Assembly: GCF_001713475.1 (NCBI RefSeq)
Contig: NZ_CP016499.1
Span: forward strand, 372,001 to 436,000
Origin: Agrobacterium sp. RAC06
Lineage (GTDB): Bacteria > Pseudomonadota > Alphaproteobacteria > Rhizobiales > Rhizobiaceae
Direction of reading: 5' to 3'
DNA: 64,000 bases
Shown here: positions 38,442-46,629 of the stretch, piece by piece
Layout: every line of letters starts with the position of its first letter
How positions within the stretch are numbered: the first letter of the stretch is position 1
Notes under the pieces: model-generated
What the model was told of the DNA's origin: nothing
The model's database searches: none
What the model saw: only the letters and a program-made list of their open reading frames with translations
Position numbers and translations under genes: made by a program

Positions 38442-38966
38442 ATGAAGACCGAGACAACATATCCCACCCTGATCGTCTATCCGCGCCGGGGCTTTGCCGT
38501 CCTCTGGGCGGCGACATCCGCAATCGTCATGTCCGTGGCCTTCGGCGGATTGCTGGCCAGCCTGCTCGGGAGCGGTTGGGCCAGTCCCATGGTGCTGGTC
38601 TATCTCGCGCTCCTGGCGCTTTCACTCTTCGGTCTTCGAAGGGGCTGGCAAGGGATTGCAGGGTCGATGCGGCCCCTTGTCGAGCTCAACAACGAAGAGC
38701 TGATCGACTATCGCACCGATCGGCGGATCGCCTGGGCATCCATGGTCGAACTGGCGCAGCGGCGCGTCGAAGGGCGCTGGGTGATCGATATCGACCATCT
38801 TGACGAGGATGAACCCGAGCGGCTGGAGACCTATGCGCTCCCGCTTTCGGGCTATCACATGACCGGCCGCAGGCTCGGTGCGGAAATCCGCAAACGCTTC
38901 GACGAGGTCGATCAGGGCGAGGATCTTGCTGATCCAGAATTGGAAAACCCGGCCACGTTGCCGTGA
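38442..38966 (+). CDS. Two-helix membrane protein, STM3941-like
   Basis: A 174-residue protein with two membrane helices (about 15-38 and 46-64) followed by a soluble domain: PLVELNNEELIDYRTDRRIAWASMVELAQRRVEG, then ERLETYALPLSGYHMTGRRLGAEIRKRF. The helix pair plus a PH-like beta domain with an R-R-I-x-W turn resembles the STM3941 family of unknown function. The ATG at 38442 is used, and a TTG directly before it is possible. Convergent with icd. Confidence 0.6.
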   Translation: MKTETTYPTLIVYPRRGFAVLWAATSAIVMSVAFGGLLASLLGSGWASPMVLVYLALLALSLFGLRRGWQGIAGSMRPLVELNNEELIDYRTDRRIAWASMVELAQRRVEGRWVIDIDHLDEDEPERLETYALPLSGYHMTGRRLGAEIRKRFDEVDQGEDLADPELENPATLP

Positions 38967-38976
38967 CCGGGTTCTG
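38945..38976. terminator. Bidirectional terminator between the STM3941-like gene and icd
   Basis: Stem AACCCGGCCACG / CGTGACCGGGTT with one mismatch and loop TTGC. On the minus strand it ends in TTTT, so it serves icd best. It overlaps the end of the plus-strand gene. Confidence 0.75.
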
Positions 38977-38999
38977 AATGCTCAAACCTTGGCTGCCAA

Positions 39000-40214
39000 T
39001 CAGGCGGCCATGGCCTTCTTCAGGTTCTCGTCAACCTTGTCGAGGAAGGCTGTCGTGGAGAGCCACGGCTGGTCCGGACCGATGAGCAGGGCCAGGTCCT
39101 TGGTCATGAAGCCAGCCTCAACCGTGTCGATGCAGACCTTTTCCAGCGTCGTTGCGAAGTTGGCCAGCTCGGTGTTGTCGTCCAGCTTGGCGCGGTGGGC
39201 GAGGCCACGCGTCCAGGCGAAGATCGAGGCGATCGAGTTGGTCGAGGTTTCCTGACCCTTCTGATGCTGGCGGTAGTGGCGCGTGACCGTACCGTGGGCA
39301 GCTTCGGCTTCGACCGTGCGGCCATCGGGCGACAGCAGAACCGAGGTCATCAGACCGAGCGAGCCAAACCCTTGCGCAACCGTATCCGACTGTACGTCAC
39401 CGTCGTAGTTCTTGCAGGCCCAGACGTAACCGCCGGACCACTTCAGAGCCGAGGCGACCATGTCGTCGATCAGGCGGTGTTCGTAGACGATGCCGATTTC
39501 CTCGAACTTCGCCTTGAACTCGGCCTGGTAGACTTCTTCGAAGATGTCCTTGAAGCGGCCGTCATAGGCCTTGAGGATGGTGTTCTTGGTCGACAGGTAT
39601 ACCGGCCACTTGCGCATCAGGCCGTACATCATCGAGGCGCGAGCGAATTCGCGGATCGATTCGTCGAGGTTGTACATCGCCATGGCAACGCCGGCGCCCG
39701 GTGCGTTGTAGACTTCCTTCTCGATCACTTCGCCGTCTTCACCGACGAACTTGATGGTCAGCTTGCCCTTGCCCGGGAACTTGAAGTCGGTCGCCTTGTA
39801 CTGGTCGCCGAAGGCGTGACGGCCGACGACGATCGGCTTGGTCCAGCCGGGAACGAGGCGGGGGACGTTCTTGCAGATGATCGGCTCGCGGAAAATGACG
39901 CCGCCCAGGATGTTGCGGATAGTGCCGTTCGGGCTCTTCCACATTTCCTTGAGGTTGAATTCCTTGACGCGCTGCTCATCCGGGGTGATCGTTGCGCACT
40001 TGATGCCGACGCCGTGCTTCTTGATGGCGTGAGCGGCATCGATCGTCACCTGGTCGTTGGTGGCGTCGCGGTTCTCGACGGACAGGTCGTAGTATTCAAT
40101 GTCGAGATCCAGGTAGGGCAGGATCAGCTTGTCCTTGATGAACTGCCAGATGATGCGGGTCATCTCATCGCCGTCGAGATCGACGACCGGGTTGGCTACC
40201 TTGATCTTGGTCAT
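39000..40214 (-). CDS. icd: Isocitrate dehydrogenase, NADP-dependent
   Basis: A 404-residue TCA-cycle enzyme of the monomer-fold type found in rhizobia and eukaryotic mitochondria. Conserved blocks are [88 protein letters not shown] and [12 protein letters not shown]. The ATG at 40214 has GAGG about 7 bases upstream. An in-frame ATG at 40226 is less likely. Confidence 0.97.
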   Translation of the reverse strand: MTKIKVANPVVDLDGDEMTRIIWQFIKDKLILPYLDLDIEYYDLSVENRDATNDQVTIDAAHAIKKHGVGIKCATITPDEQRVKEFNLKEMWKSPNGTIRNILGGVIFREPIICKNVPRLVPGWTKPIVVGRHAFGDQYKATDFKFPGKGKLTIKFVGEDGEVIEKEVYNAPGAGVAMAMYNLDESIREFARASMMYGLMRKWPVYLSTKNTILKAYDGRFKDIFEEVYQAEFKAKFEEIGIVYEHRLIDDMVASALKWSGGYVWACKNYDGDVQSDTVAQGFGSLGLMTSVLLSPDGRTVEAEAAHGTVTRHYRQHQKGQETSTNSIASIFAWTRGLAHRAKLDDNTELANFATTLEKVCIDTVEAGFMTKDLALLIGPDQPWLSTTAFLDKVDENLKKAMAA

Positions 40215-40434
40215 GAATATCCTCACGAGTTTTTGCCTGACGCGCAGGCGCGGGGAGGGCGCTCTGCCGATGGCCTGCCTATAACATTCTCTCGTTACAA
40301 GGCAAACAGCAGAGGCCGCCTTCGGGGAAAATCTCGCTCAGACTTTTGGCGTGCGTTTTCGTCCCAAACTTGGTCCTGATGGCGCGCACGCTTTCAGTTA
40401 GAACGGCGGGAGAGAAAGCCTCGGGAGAGTTTTC

Positions 40435-40953
40435 ATGAAGAGCACCTGGATCGTATTGCTGCTGATGCTGTCGTCGGGCACCGCAATGGCCGCGGATGTC
40501 ACAGCGCCCGTCCGCGAAGTGGTGGAGGCGACCGCCCGGAATTGGGCCGAGGGCACCACTGGCCAGGAAGAGGAGGTCTTCTCGAAGGACCGGCTGTCTC
40601 GCGTGTTCAGCAAGGACTTCGCATCGGCCTTCGAGGCGGCTTCGAAGAACCCGCCCTATGACATTCCCGAAGGAGAGACCACGGGCTTCCCCTTCGACTA
40701 TGACCCGATCGCGCAGGGACAGGATGGTTGCCCCTTTGAAGACATCAGGATCGAGGACGACGGCGACGGGCAGGTAACCGCACTGTTCGACAACCGCTCC
40801 TGTTTTGGTGGCGGCGATGCTCCGGATACCGTCCTGATCTTTCACGTTGTCGAGGAGGGCGGTCGCCCTGTCATCGACGACATCTATCCCGTCGAGAACG
40901 GGCAGTCCGGCAGTTCGATCAAGCAGGACCTGAAGCGGCAGGGTGGCCTGTGA
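40435..40953 (+). CDS. Secreted hypothetical protein A (tandem paralogue)
   Basis: A 172-residue exported protein. The signal peptide is clear (MKSTWIVLLLMLSSGTAMAA-D, cleavage near residue 20). The mature protein has AxVREVVEATARNW, DRLSRVFSKDFASAFEAA, YDPIAQGQDGCPFEDIRIE, ALFDNRSCFGGGDAP and FHVVEEGGRPVIDDIYP. Cys residues in QDGCPFEDIRIE and NRSCFG are shared with the next protein and may pair. The layout resembles small periplasmic proteins with an NTF2-like or DUF3828-type fold, but I do not recognise the family. It overlaps the next gene by 4 bases (GTGA). Confidence 0.6.
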   Translation: MKSTWIVLLLMLSSGTAMAADVTAPVREVVEATARNWAEGTTGQEEEVFSKDRLSRVFSKDFASAFEAASKNPPYDIPEGETTGFPFDYDPIAQGQDGCPFEDIRIEDDGDGQVTALFDNRSCFGGGDAPDTVLIFHVVEEGGRPVIDDIYPVENGQSGSSIKQDLKRQGGL

Positions 40954-41537
40954 ACCGCCTCCGCTCCGTCGGCCTCACCGCCGTTGCCGCAATGGTGGGC
41001 TTAATTCCGGCAAAGACGGTCCTGGCAGCCGATCCGCTCGAACCGGTGCGGATCGTGATGAGCATCGCTGGATGGAAAGACAAGGATGCGCCCAAGGTGG
41101 AGGCGTCCGGCTATTTCGATGATCGCCTGCTCGCCACGATCTACAGCGCAAGCTTTGTCGACGTCTATCGTCTCGCCGAGAAGACGGACGCGTTGCAGGA
41201 TGGCAGCGGCTACATGCTCGGCTATGACGTGGTCATTGGCGGTCAGGACAGTTGCGAATTGAAGGATGTCCGCATCGAGGCCCGGGCGGAGCGGGATGGG
41301 GTTACCCCCGTCGACGTCTATTTCGATGCCGTCTCCTGCTTCGGCCATGCGCCTGATCTCTCTCGACCACAGACGGTTTTCCATGTCGTCGAGGAGAACG
41401 GTCGCTACGTGATCGACAACCTGTGGAGCGATAGCGACCGCGAGGGTGCGCTCGAAAGCTCGGTCAAGGCGCAATTCGCTGCCATGACCAAGGCCTATCT
41501 CGATTTCCGGCTGACGGGATCTTGGCCCAAAGAGTAG
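40950..41537 (+). CDS. Secreted hypothetical protein B (tandem paralogue)
   Basis: A 195-residue exported protein with a signal peptide (VGLTAVAAMVGLIPAKTVLAA-D). It parallels protein A: PVRIVMSIAGWK, DDRLLATIYSASFVDVYRLAE, YDVVIGGQDSCELKDVRIE, YFDAVSCFGHAPDL, FHVVEENGRYVIDNLWS. The GTG start at 40950 overlaps the stop of A, so the two are coupled. Conserved QDxCxxxDxRIE and SCFG cysteines suggest a shared disulphide. It ends 68 bp before trmJ. Function unknown. Confidence 0.6.
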   Translation: MNRLRSVGLTAVAAMVGLIPAKTVLAADPLEPVRIVMSIAGWKDKDAPKVEASGYFDDRLLATIYSASFVDVYRLAEKTDALQDGSGYMLGYDVVIGGQDSCELKDVRIEARAERDGVTPVDVYFDAVSCFGHAPDLSRPQTVFHVVEENGRYVIDNLWSDSDREGALESSVKAQFAAMTKAYLDFRLTGSWPKE

Positions 41538-41604
41538 GCCCTCCTCTTTGCCTGCGGGGCATTTTGTGCCAAGGGGTGCGCGAAATAGCTTTGAGGGAAA
41601 CGTA

Positions 41605-42438
41605 ATGGCAGGGACGAACAGCGAGCGCGTTCTGCTGGCCGAGGGGCCGGCAATCATTCTGGTGGAGCCGCAACTCGGCGAAAACATCGGCATGGTGGCG
41701 CGCGCCATGGCCAATTTTGGCCTGGTTGAGCTGCGTCTCGTCAATCCGCGTGACGGTTGGCCGTCCGATAAGGCCCGTGCCGCGGCCTCCAAGGCCGATC
41801 ATGTCATCGATGGCACTGTCGTCTATGACACGCTTGAGGAGGCTATCGCAGACCTCAACTTCGTCTACGCGACGACTGCGCGCTACCGCGACGGCTTCAA
41901 GCCTGTCCGCTCACCGGTAACGGCGGCGGAGACGCTCCGAGCCAAGTTCCGCACCGGTGAGAAGACCGGCATCCTCTTCGGTCGCGAAAAGTCCGGCCTT
42001 TCGAACGAGGAAGTGGCGCTTGCCGACGAGATCGTCACCTTTCCCGTCAATCCTGCCTTCGCCTCGCTGAACATCGCCCAGGCCGTTCTGCTCATGTCCT
42101 ACGAGTGGATGAAATCCGGCATGGAGGATGTGCATGGGGTGCCTTTTGACGCGCCGGAACAGCCGCCAGCGACCAAGGAGCAGGTCATCGGCCTGTTCGA
42201 ACATCTGGAAGAAGCGCTCGATGCGCGCAACTACTTCCATCCGGTCCACAAAAAGGCCAGGATGATCGAGAACCTGCGAGCCGTGTTCAGCAGACGTGCT
42301 TTCACCGGTCCGGAGATCCATGTGGTCCGCGGTGTCATCAGTTCGCTCGACCGTTTTGCACGACCGGGCCAGAGACCGCCTGCGGGAAAGAGCGAGAGCG
42401 AGGCTGAGGCTCAGCATGACGACAGCCGGGACGCCTGA
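41605..42438 (+). CDS. trmJ: tRNA (cytidine/uridine-2'-O-)-methyltransferase
   Basis: A 277-residue SPOUT methyltransferase expected to 2'-O-methylate tRNA near position 32. TrmJ-type motifs are [70 protein letters not shown], which form the knot and SAM pocket, and a C-terminal helical extension. The ATG at 41605 with GAGGG upstream gives the normal start. Its 3' end overlaps murI by 23 bases. Confidence 0.92.
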   Translation: MAGTNSERVLLAEGPAIILVEPQLGENIGMVARAMANFGLVELRLVNPRDGWPSDKARAAASKADHVIDGTVVYDTLEEAIADLNFVYATTARYRDGFKPVRSPVTAAETLRAKFRTGEKTGILFGREKSGLSNEEVALADEIVTFPVNPAFASLNIAQAVLLMSYEWMKSGMEDVHGVPFDAPEQPPATKEQVIGLFEHLEEALDARNYFHPVHKKARMIENLRAVFSRRAFTGPEIHVVRGVISSLDRFARPGQRPPAGKSESEAEAQHDDSRDA

Positions 42439-43246
42439 TCTCAAGCCGATCCTGGTCTTCGATTCCGGGATTGGCGGTCTCACCGTCTTGCGCGAGGCGC
42501 GGCTGCTGATGCCGGAACGTGGCTTCATCTATGTCGCCGACGATGCCGGCTTTCCCTATGGTGGCTGGGAGGAAGAGCCACTCAAGGCGCGCATTGCCCT
42601 GCTGTTCGAAGAGCTTTTCGACCGCTACGATCCAGACGCCGTAATTGTCGCCTGCAATACGGCGTTCACGCTTGCCGGCGCCGATCTCAGGCATCGCTTC
42701 CCTGACATGCGCTTCATCGGTACGGTGCCGGCGATCAAACCTGCTGCGGAACGCACGCGATCCGGGCTTGTCTCGGTTCTGGCGACGCCGGGCACTGTCA
42801 AGCGGGCCTATACCCGCGATCTGATACAGTCTTTCGCCTCGCAATGCCATGTGCGGCTCGTCGGCTCCGAAAACCTCGCGCGCATGGCGGAAGCCTATAT
42901 CCGCGGCGAAACCTTGGATGATGCGGATGTTCTGGCAGAAATCGCGCCGTGTTTCGTCGACAGGGAAGGCTTGCGGACAGACATCGTGGTGCTCGCCTGC
43001 ACCCATTATCCTTTCCTCGCCAATGTCTTTCGCAGGCTTGCGCCCTGGCCGGTGGACTGGCTCGATCCGGCGGAAGCGATCGCGCGTCAGGCGCGGCGGC
43101 TTGTCCCGCTCGTCGACGGGGCCGAGCATCCCGATAATTTCGATTTTGCGGTCTTTACGTCCGGCAGCCAGGATTTCTCCACTCGGCGCCTGATGCAGGG
43201 CATGGGATTGGCCGTGAAGCCGCTCGACACGCCATTTTTCCGCTGA
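42416..43246 (+). CDS. murI: Glutamate racemase
   Basis: A 276-residue cytoplasmic enzyme producing D-glutamate for peptidoglycan. The two catalytic cysteines are in [11 protein letters not shown] and [10 protein letters not shown], and [11 protein letters not shown] is the N-terminal signature. The ATG at 42416 with GAGG upstream lies inside trmJ. The open frame reaches 42296 but that is out of frame with trmJ and unlikely to be coding. Confidence 0.94.
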   Translation: MTTAGTPDLKPILVFDSGIGGLTVLREARLLMPERGFIYVADDAGFPYGGWEEEPLKARIALLFEELFDRYDPDAVIVACNTAFTLAGADLRHRFPDMRFIGTVPAIKPAAERTRSGLVSVLATPGTVKRAYTRDLIQSFASQCHVRLVGSENLARMAEAYIRGETLDDADVLAEIAPCFVDREGLRTDIVVLACTHYPFLANVFRRLAPWPVDWLDPAEAIARQARRLVPLVDGAEHPDNFDFAVFTSGSQDFSTRRLMQGMGLAVKPLDTPFFR

Positions 43247-43331
43247 TCTCCCTTTGGGACCTGAGGTGCGCCGTGTTACCTATGAGGCGTTGCCGGACGC
43301 TCAGCCGGTGTAGAGGAGCTTAGCCCCTTAG

Positions 43332-44615
43332 TTGTTTACTGAAATTGCGATTGTTCTCTTTCTGACCGTGCTCAACGGCGTTCTCGCCATGTCGGAGCTT
43401 GCGGTCGTTTCTGCCCGTCCTGCGCGCCTCAAGGTGCTTGCGGAACAGGGCAGCCGGGGAGCCGAAACGGCGCTCAAGCTTCAGAGTGACCCCGGTCGTT
43501 TTCTGTCCACTGTCCAGATCGGCATCACGCTCGTCGGCGTCCTGTCCGGCGCTTTCTCGGGCGCCACGCTCGGTGCGCGGCTTTCCGGCTGGCTGCAGTT
43601 GCAGGGGTTTTCAATTGTCGTCTCCGATGCGCTCGGCGTCGGTACGGTGGTCGTTCTCATCACCTATCTGTCGCTGATCGTCGGCGAACTGGTCCCGAAA
43701 CAGGTCGCACTGCGCAACGCCGAAGGTGTCGCTGCACGTGTCGCCATCGCGATGTCGGTCCTCTCGAGGGTTGCTGCGCCGCTCGTCTGGCTGCTGGACG
43801 GGTCGGGCAAGCTTGTGCTTGCCCTTCTCGGACAGAGTGGTGCTGGAGGTGGCAAGGTGACGGATGAGGAAATCCGTACAGTGTTGGCCGAGGCCCACAG
43901 CGCCGGTGTCATCGAAACCAGTGAATCCGCCATGCTCTCTGGCGTCATGCGGCTCGCCGATCGGCAGGCACGTGGCCTGATGACGCCGCGTCGCGACGTG
44001 CAGATCCTCGATATCGGGGACACGGTGGAGGAAGTCCGCCTGAAACTACGCGAGATCCCCCATTCGCGCATCCCGGTGCGCAGTGGCGATTCCGACGAGA
44101 TTGTCGGCGTGCTCTTCACCAGGAAACTGTACGAGCAGATTGCCGAAGGCGGCGCGCTCAATCTTCCAGACCTTATCAGCGAAGTGCCCGTGGTCTCTGA
44201 TCTGGCAAAGGCGTCCGACATCATCGAATCCCTGCGCCGTACCGCTCTGCATATGGTCCTCGTCTATGACGAATACGGCCATTTCGAAGGCATCATCACC
44301 TCGGGCGACATTCTCGAAGCCATTACTGGTGCCTTCAGTCAGGACGAGACGGAAGAGCAGGCGATGGTGCAGCGCGAGGACGGCTCCTATCTGGTGGCCG
44401 GCTGGACCCCCGTCGACGAGTTCATCGACATCATCCGTGTGCCGATCGATCCGGATCCGGATTACACGACCGTTGCCGGCTTCGTACTGGACGAATTGAA
44501 GCGGATCCCCGAACTCGGCGAGAGTTTCGTCAAGGGCGACTGGCGTTTCGAGGTGATTGACCTCGATGGCCGCCGGATCGACAAGCTCCTCGTTTCCCGC
44601 GCCGTCGAGGTTTAA
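43332..44615 (+). CDS. CNNM/HlyC-CorC-type membrane protein with CBS domains
   Basis: A 427-residue protein. The N-terminal CNNM (DUF21) membrane domain spans about residues 1-170 with GVLAMSELAVVSARPARLK and LSLIVGELVPKQVALRN. A tandem CBS pair follows (about 205-330; MTPRRDVQILDIGDTV, HMVLVYDEYGHFEGIITSGDILEAI), then a CorC_HlyC domain (about 345-425; DGSYLVAGWTPVDEF, TTVAGFVLDELKRIPELGESF). Members act in Mg2+ or Na+ handling. The TTG start at 43332 lies after GAGGAG at rather long spacing. The annotated name hemolysin is misleading. Confidence 0.92.
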   Translation: MFTEIAIVLFLTVLNGVLAMSELAVVSARPARLKVLAEQGSRGAETALKLQSDPGRFLSTVQIGITLVGVLSGAFSGATLGARLSGWLQLQGFSIVVSDALGVGTVVVLITYLSLIVGELVPKQVALRNAEGVAARVAIAMSVLSRVAAPLVWLLDGSGKLVLALLGQSGAGGGKVTDEEIRTVLAEAHSAGVIETSESAMLSGVMRLADRQARGLMTPRRDVQILDIGDTVEEVRLKLREIPHSRIPVRSGDSDEIVGVLFTRKLYEQIAEGGALNLPDLISEVPVVSDLAKASDIIESLRRTALHMVLVYDEYGHFEGIITSGDILEAITGAFSQDETEEQAMVQREDGSYLVAGWTPVDEFIDIIRVPIDPDPDYTTVAGFVLDELKRIPELGESFVKGDWRFEVIDLDGRRIDKLLVSRAVEV

Positions 44616-44713
44616 AGTCGACAGACGCCCTGCGACAATTTGTTGCATAAGTGCAACGGCGCGCCGCAAGTTCTGCAATCTCGAATTGCGCGCTTGCGGC
44701 GCTCTTTTTGGCG

Positions 44714-44728
44714 TGGCATGTTCCCAGC
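44714..44728 (+). promoter_or_regulatory. Candidate sigma-54-type promoter
   Basis: TGGCATG-TTCC-CAGC has the GG-N10-GC spacing of RpoN promoters (GG at 44715, GC at 44727), 31-45 bases before the candidate small ORF. The -12 element deviates from TTGC. Confidence 0.3.
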
Positions 44729-44758
44729 ATCCGCAACACAAACAACAGGAGGCGACAG

Positions 44759-44851
44759 ATGACTCAATTTTTCATGCGTATGCGCCTCTCTGGCGGATCG
44801 GTGTCACCGGCTTTCGTGGGATTTTCTGCGACCTGCCGCTACACCCGATGA
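44759..44851 (+). CDS. Candidate small protein of 30 residues
   Basis: An ATG preceded by a near-perfect ribosome site (AGGAGG, 7 bases away) opens a 30-codon frame (begins MTQFFMRMRLSGG, ends FSATCRYTR) and stops with TGA. It is too short for ordinary gene calling. It lies between the CNNM gene and a DUF1127 gene. It could be a real microprotein or a leader peptide. No homologue is recognised. Confidence 0.4.
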   Translation: MTQFFMRMRLSGGSVSPAFVGFSATCRYTR

Positions 44852-45009
44852 CTGTCTGATCAGTCATTTTCCCTGCCTTTTTCGGCGTTTTTCCACCATA
44901 TGACGTGACTTGCCGCCTGCGCGTGTGAATGCGTTCGCGTGCCTGCATCACGTCGCTTTTCATCATCGAAAGGACCTGGGCGCATCCGCGTTTCCGGGAC
45001 GGACAAGTC

Positions 45010-45249
45010 ATGCACAAAAATCAATCCATAGTTGAATTGCCGCTGGCCGAGCGGATGGACGAACTTCTTGAGCGTTTCGGCTCCTGGCGGCTGTTGGCCG
45101 CTCTGGTCGGGGCGAGCTGGAGACGGCGGCAGATCCGCAATCTGGCGTCTCATCTGTCGCCCCAGCTGCGGCGCGACATCGGGCTCCCGGAAGAGGACGA
45201 GGCGTGGAGGAGACCGAGAAGCCTCGTCCTCTGGGATTTCCGTGTCTGA
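45010..45249 (+). CDS. DUF1127 small protein
   Basis: A 79-residue protein. The second half (about 37-60), SWRRRQIRNLASHLSPQLRRDIGLPE, is the Arg-rich DUF1127 (YjiS-like) motif, in which L-x-D-I-G-L is characteristic. Such proteins in Agrobacterium and Rhodobacter are short regulators tied to phosphate, carbon or RNA metabolism, and the motif may bind RNA. Here the N-terminal half adds a short helix (PLAERMDELLERFGSW). It ends with a strong terminator. An ATG with GGAC upstream is the likely start. Confidence 0.82.
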   Translation: MHKNQSIVELPLAERMDELLERFGSWRLLAALVGASWRRRQIRNLASHLSPQLRRDIGLPEEDEAWRRPRSLVLWDFRV

Positions 45250-45258
45250 GGCAAGGAA

Positions 45259-45297
45259 GAACGGTTCAGGCGACTGAGCCGTTATTCCTTTTTTGCG
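45259..45297 (+). terminator. Terminator of the DUF1127 gene
   Basis: Stem AACGGTTCAG (45260-45269) / CTGAGCCGTT (45274-45283) with one G-U pair, loop GCGA, then ATTCCTTTTTT. Confidence 0.88.
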
Positions 45298-45401
45298 GGC
45301 AAGAAGACCAGTCGACGCAGTGGTCTTCTTTCCAAACCGGTGCCGCTCGCTGACAGTTGGGATCCATGTGATTCCCTGCCATACCTCCCTCCGGTTCGTT
45401 G

Positions 45402-46538
45402 ATGTCCCCCAAACTCACCATCATGGTAGCCTTCTTCTTGCAGCCGATTGCCTTTGGCAGCTGGCTGCCGCAGATCCCCGGCGTTCAGGAGCGGCTGTCG
45501 CTCGGCCCTGCCGAACTCGCCATGGCATTGCTCGGACTGCCTACCGGTATCCTCTTGATGCTGCCCTTTGCCGGGCAATTGGTTGGGCGTGTTGGTAGCC
45601 GCAACACGCTGATCTTCGGGTTTCCGGTGTTTCTGGCGCTCGTGCCGCTGCCTGTGGCTGCCCCCGGTCTCGCCTCGCTGTTCTTCCTGCTCGTGCTTCT
45701 CGGGATCGGCCTTTCGACGATCGAACTCGGGCTCAATGTCGAGGCGGATGTGATCGAAAAGCGCGGCACGGTGTCGATCATGAACCGTTGCCACGGTTTC
45801 TGGAGCCTCGGTATCATGATGGGTAGCCTCATCGGTGCCGGTTTCCTTGCGCTTCAGACATCGCCCTTCGTGGCGATCGGCCTGCTGTCGCTCGTCCTGA
45901 TCCCGATTTCAGTGATGGTTTGTCGCGCACTACCCGTCCACGAGGCTCCCGTGACCGAAGCGCAGCCTCGCTCGTCGTGGCGGCGCCCAAGCCCCGGTAT
46001 TCTCGGCATCAGTCTCTTCGTCTTTGGCATCACGATGACGGAAGGGGCGGTGGCCGACTGGTCCGCCGTCTACCTCAAGGATGTGTTCGCGACGTCCGGC
46101 ATGGCAACCGGCATGGGTTACGTCGTCTTCGCCCTGATGGTCTCGGTCGGGCGATTTGTCGGTGATGGTGCAAAGGAGCGGTTCGGTTCGGTCATGCTTG
46201 CGCGGGTCTGCCTCGTATTCGCGCTTTCCGGTATGGTGGTCGTCGTCATGGCGCCGGTCACGCCGCTGGTATATCTGGGGCTCGCCTGCGTCGGGCTCGG
46301 CGTCTCAGTCGGGTTCCCGCTCGCGGTCACGGCGGCCGCCGATCTCGGCGACCGTCCGGCGGCCGAGAATGTTGCGATCTTGAGCTTCATTGCGCTTCTC
46401 GGCTTCCTGGTTGGGCCGCCAATGATCGGTTTCGTCGCCGAGGTGCTCGATCTGCGTAGCGGGCTTGCCACGCTGCTGCCGGCACTGCTACTCAGCATTC
46501 TGCTTGCAGGACTGTTGCGTCCGCGCCGGGGCGCCTGA
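45402..46538 (+). CDS. MFS transporter, YbjJ-like
   Basis: A 378-residue inner-membrane carrier with about 12 hydrophobic helices. It has the MFS loop motif (GQLVGRVGSRN), SIMNRCHGFWSLGIMMGSLIGAG after helix 4, FGITMTEGAVADWSAVYLKDVF, and FPLAVTAAADLGDRPAAENVAILSFIALLGFLVGPPMIGFVAE. This pattern is that of the YbjJ/fucose-permease-like subfamily of unknown substrate. The ATG at 45402 follows a TTG, and the start is not sharply defined. Confidence 0.85.
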   Translation: MSPKLTIMVAFFLQPIAFGSWLPQIPGVQERLSLGPAELAMALLGLPTGILLMLPFAGQLVGRVGSRNTLIFGFPVFLALVPLPVAAPGLASLFFLLVLLGIGLSTIELGLNVEADVIEKRGTVSIMNRCHGFWSLGIMMGSLIGAGFLALQTSPFVAIGLLSLVLIPISVMVCRALPVHEAPVTEAQPRSSWRRPSPGILGISLFVFGITMTEGAVADWSAVYLKDVFATSGMATGMGYVVFALMVSVGRFVGDGAKERFGSVMLARVCLVFALSGMVVVVMAPVTPLVYLGLACVGLGVSVGFPLAVTAAADLGDRPAAENVAILSFIALLGFLVGPPMIGFVAEVLDLRSGLATLLPALLLSILLAGLLRPRRGA

Positions 46539-46629
46539 GAACGCGCAGTTCCCTGTGGGTTTCGCGGATGCGCCCCACACGCAAGCGTGCAAGTCTGTTA
46601 GGGACTTGAGATCAACACATGATTTGAGG

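Noticed and set aside
43332..44615. Hemolysin
   Set aside because: The CNNM-CBS-CorC layout indicates an ion-handling membrane protein, not a toxin.
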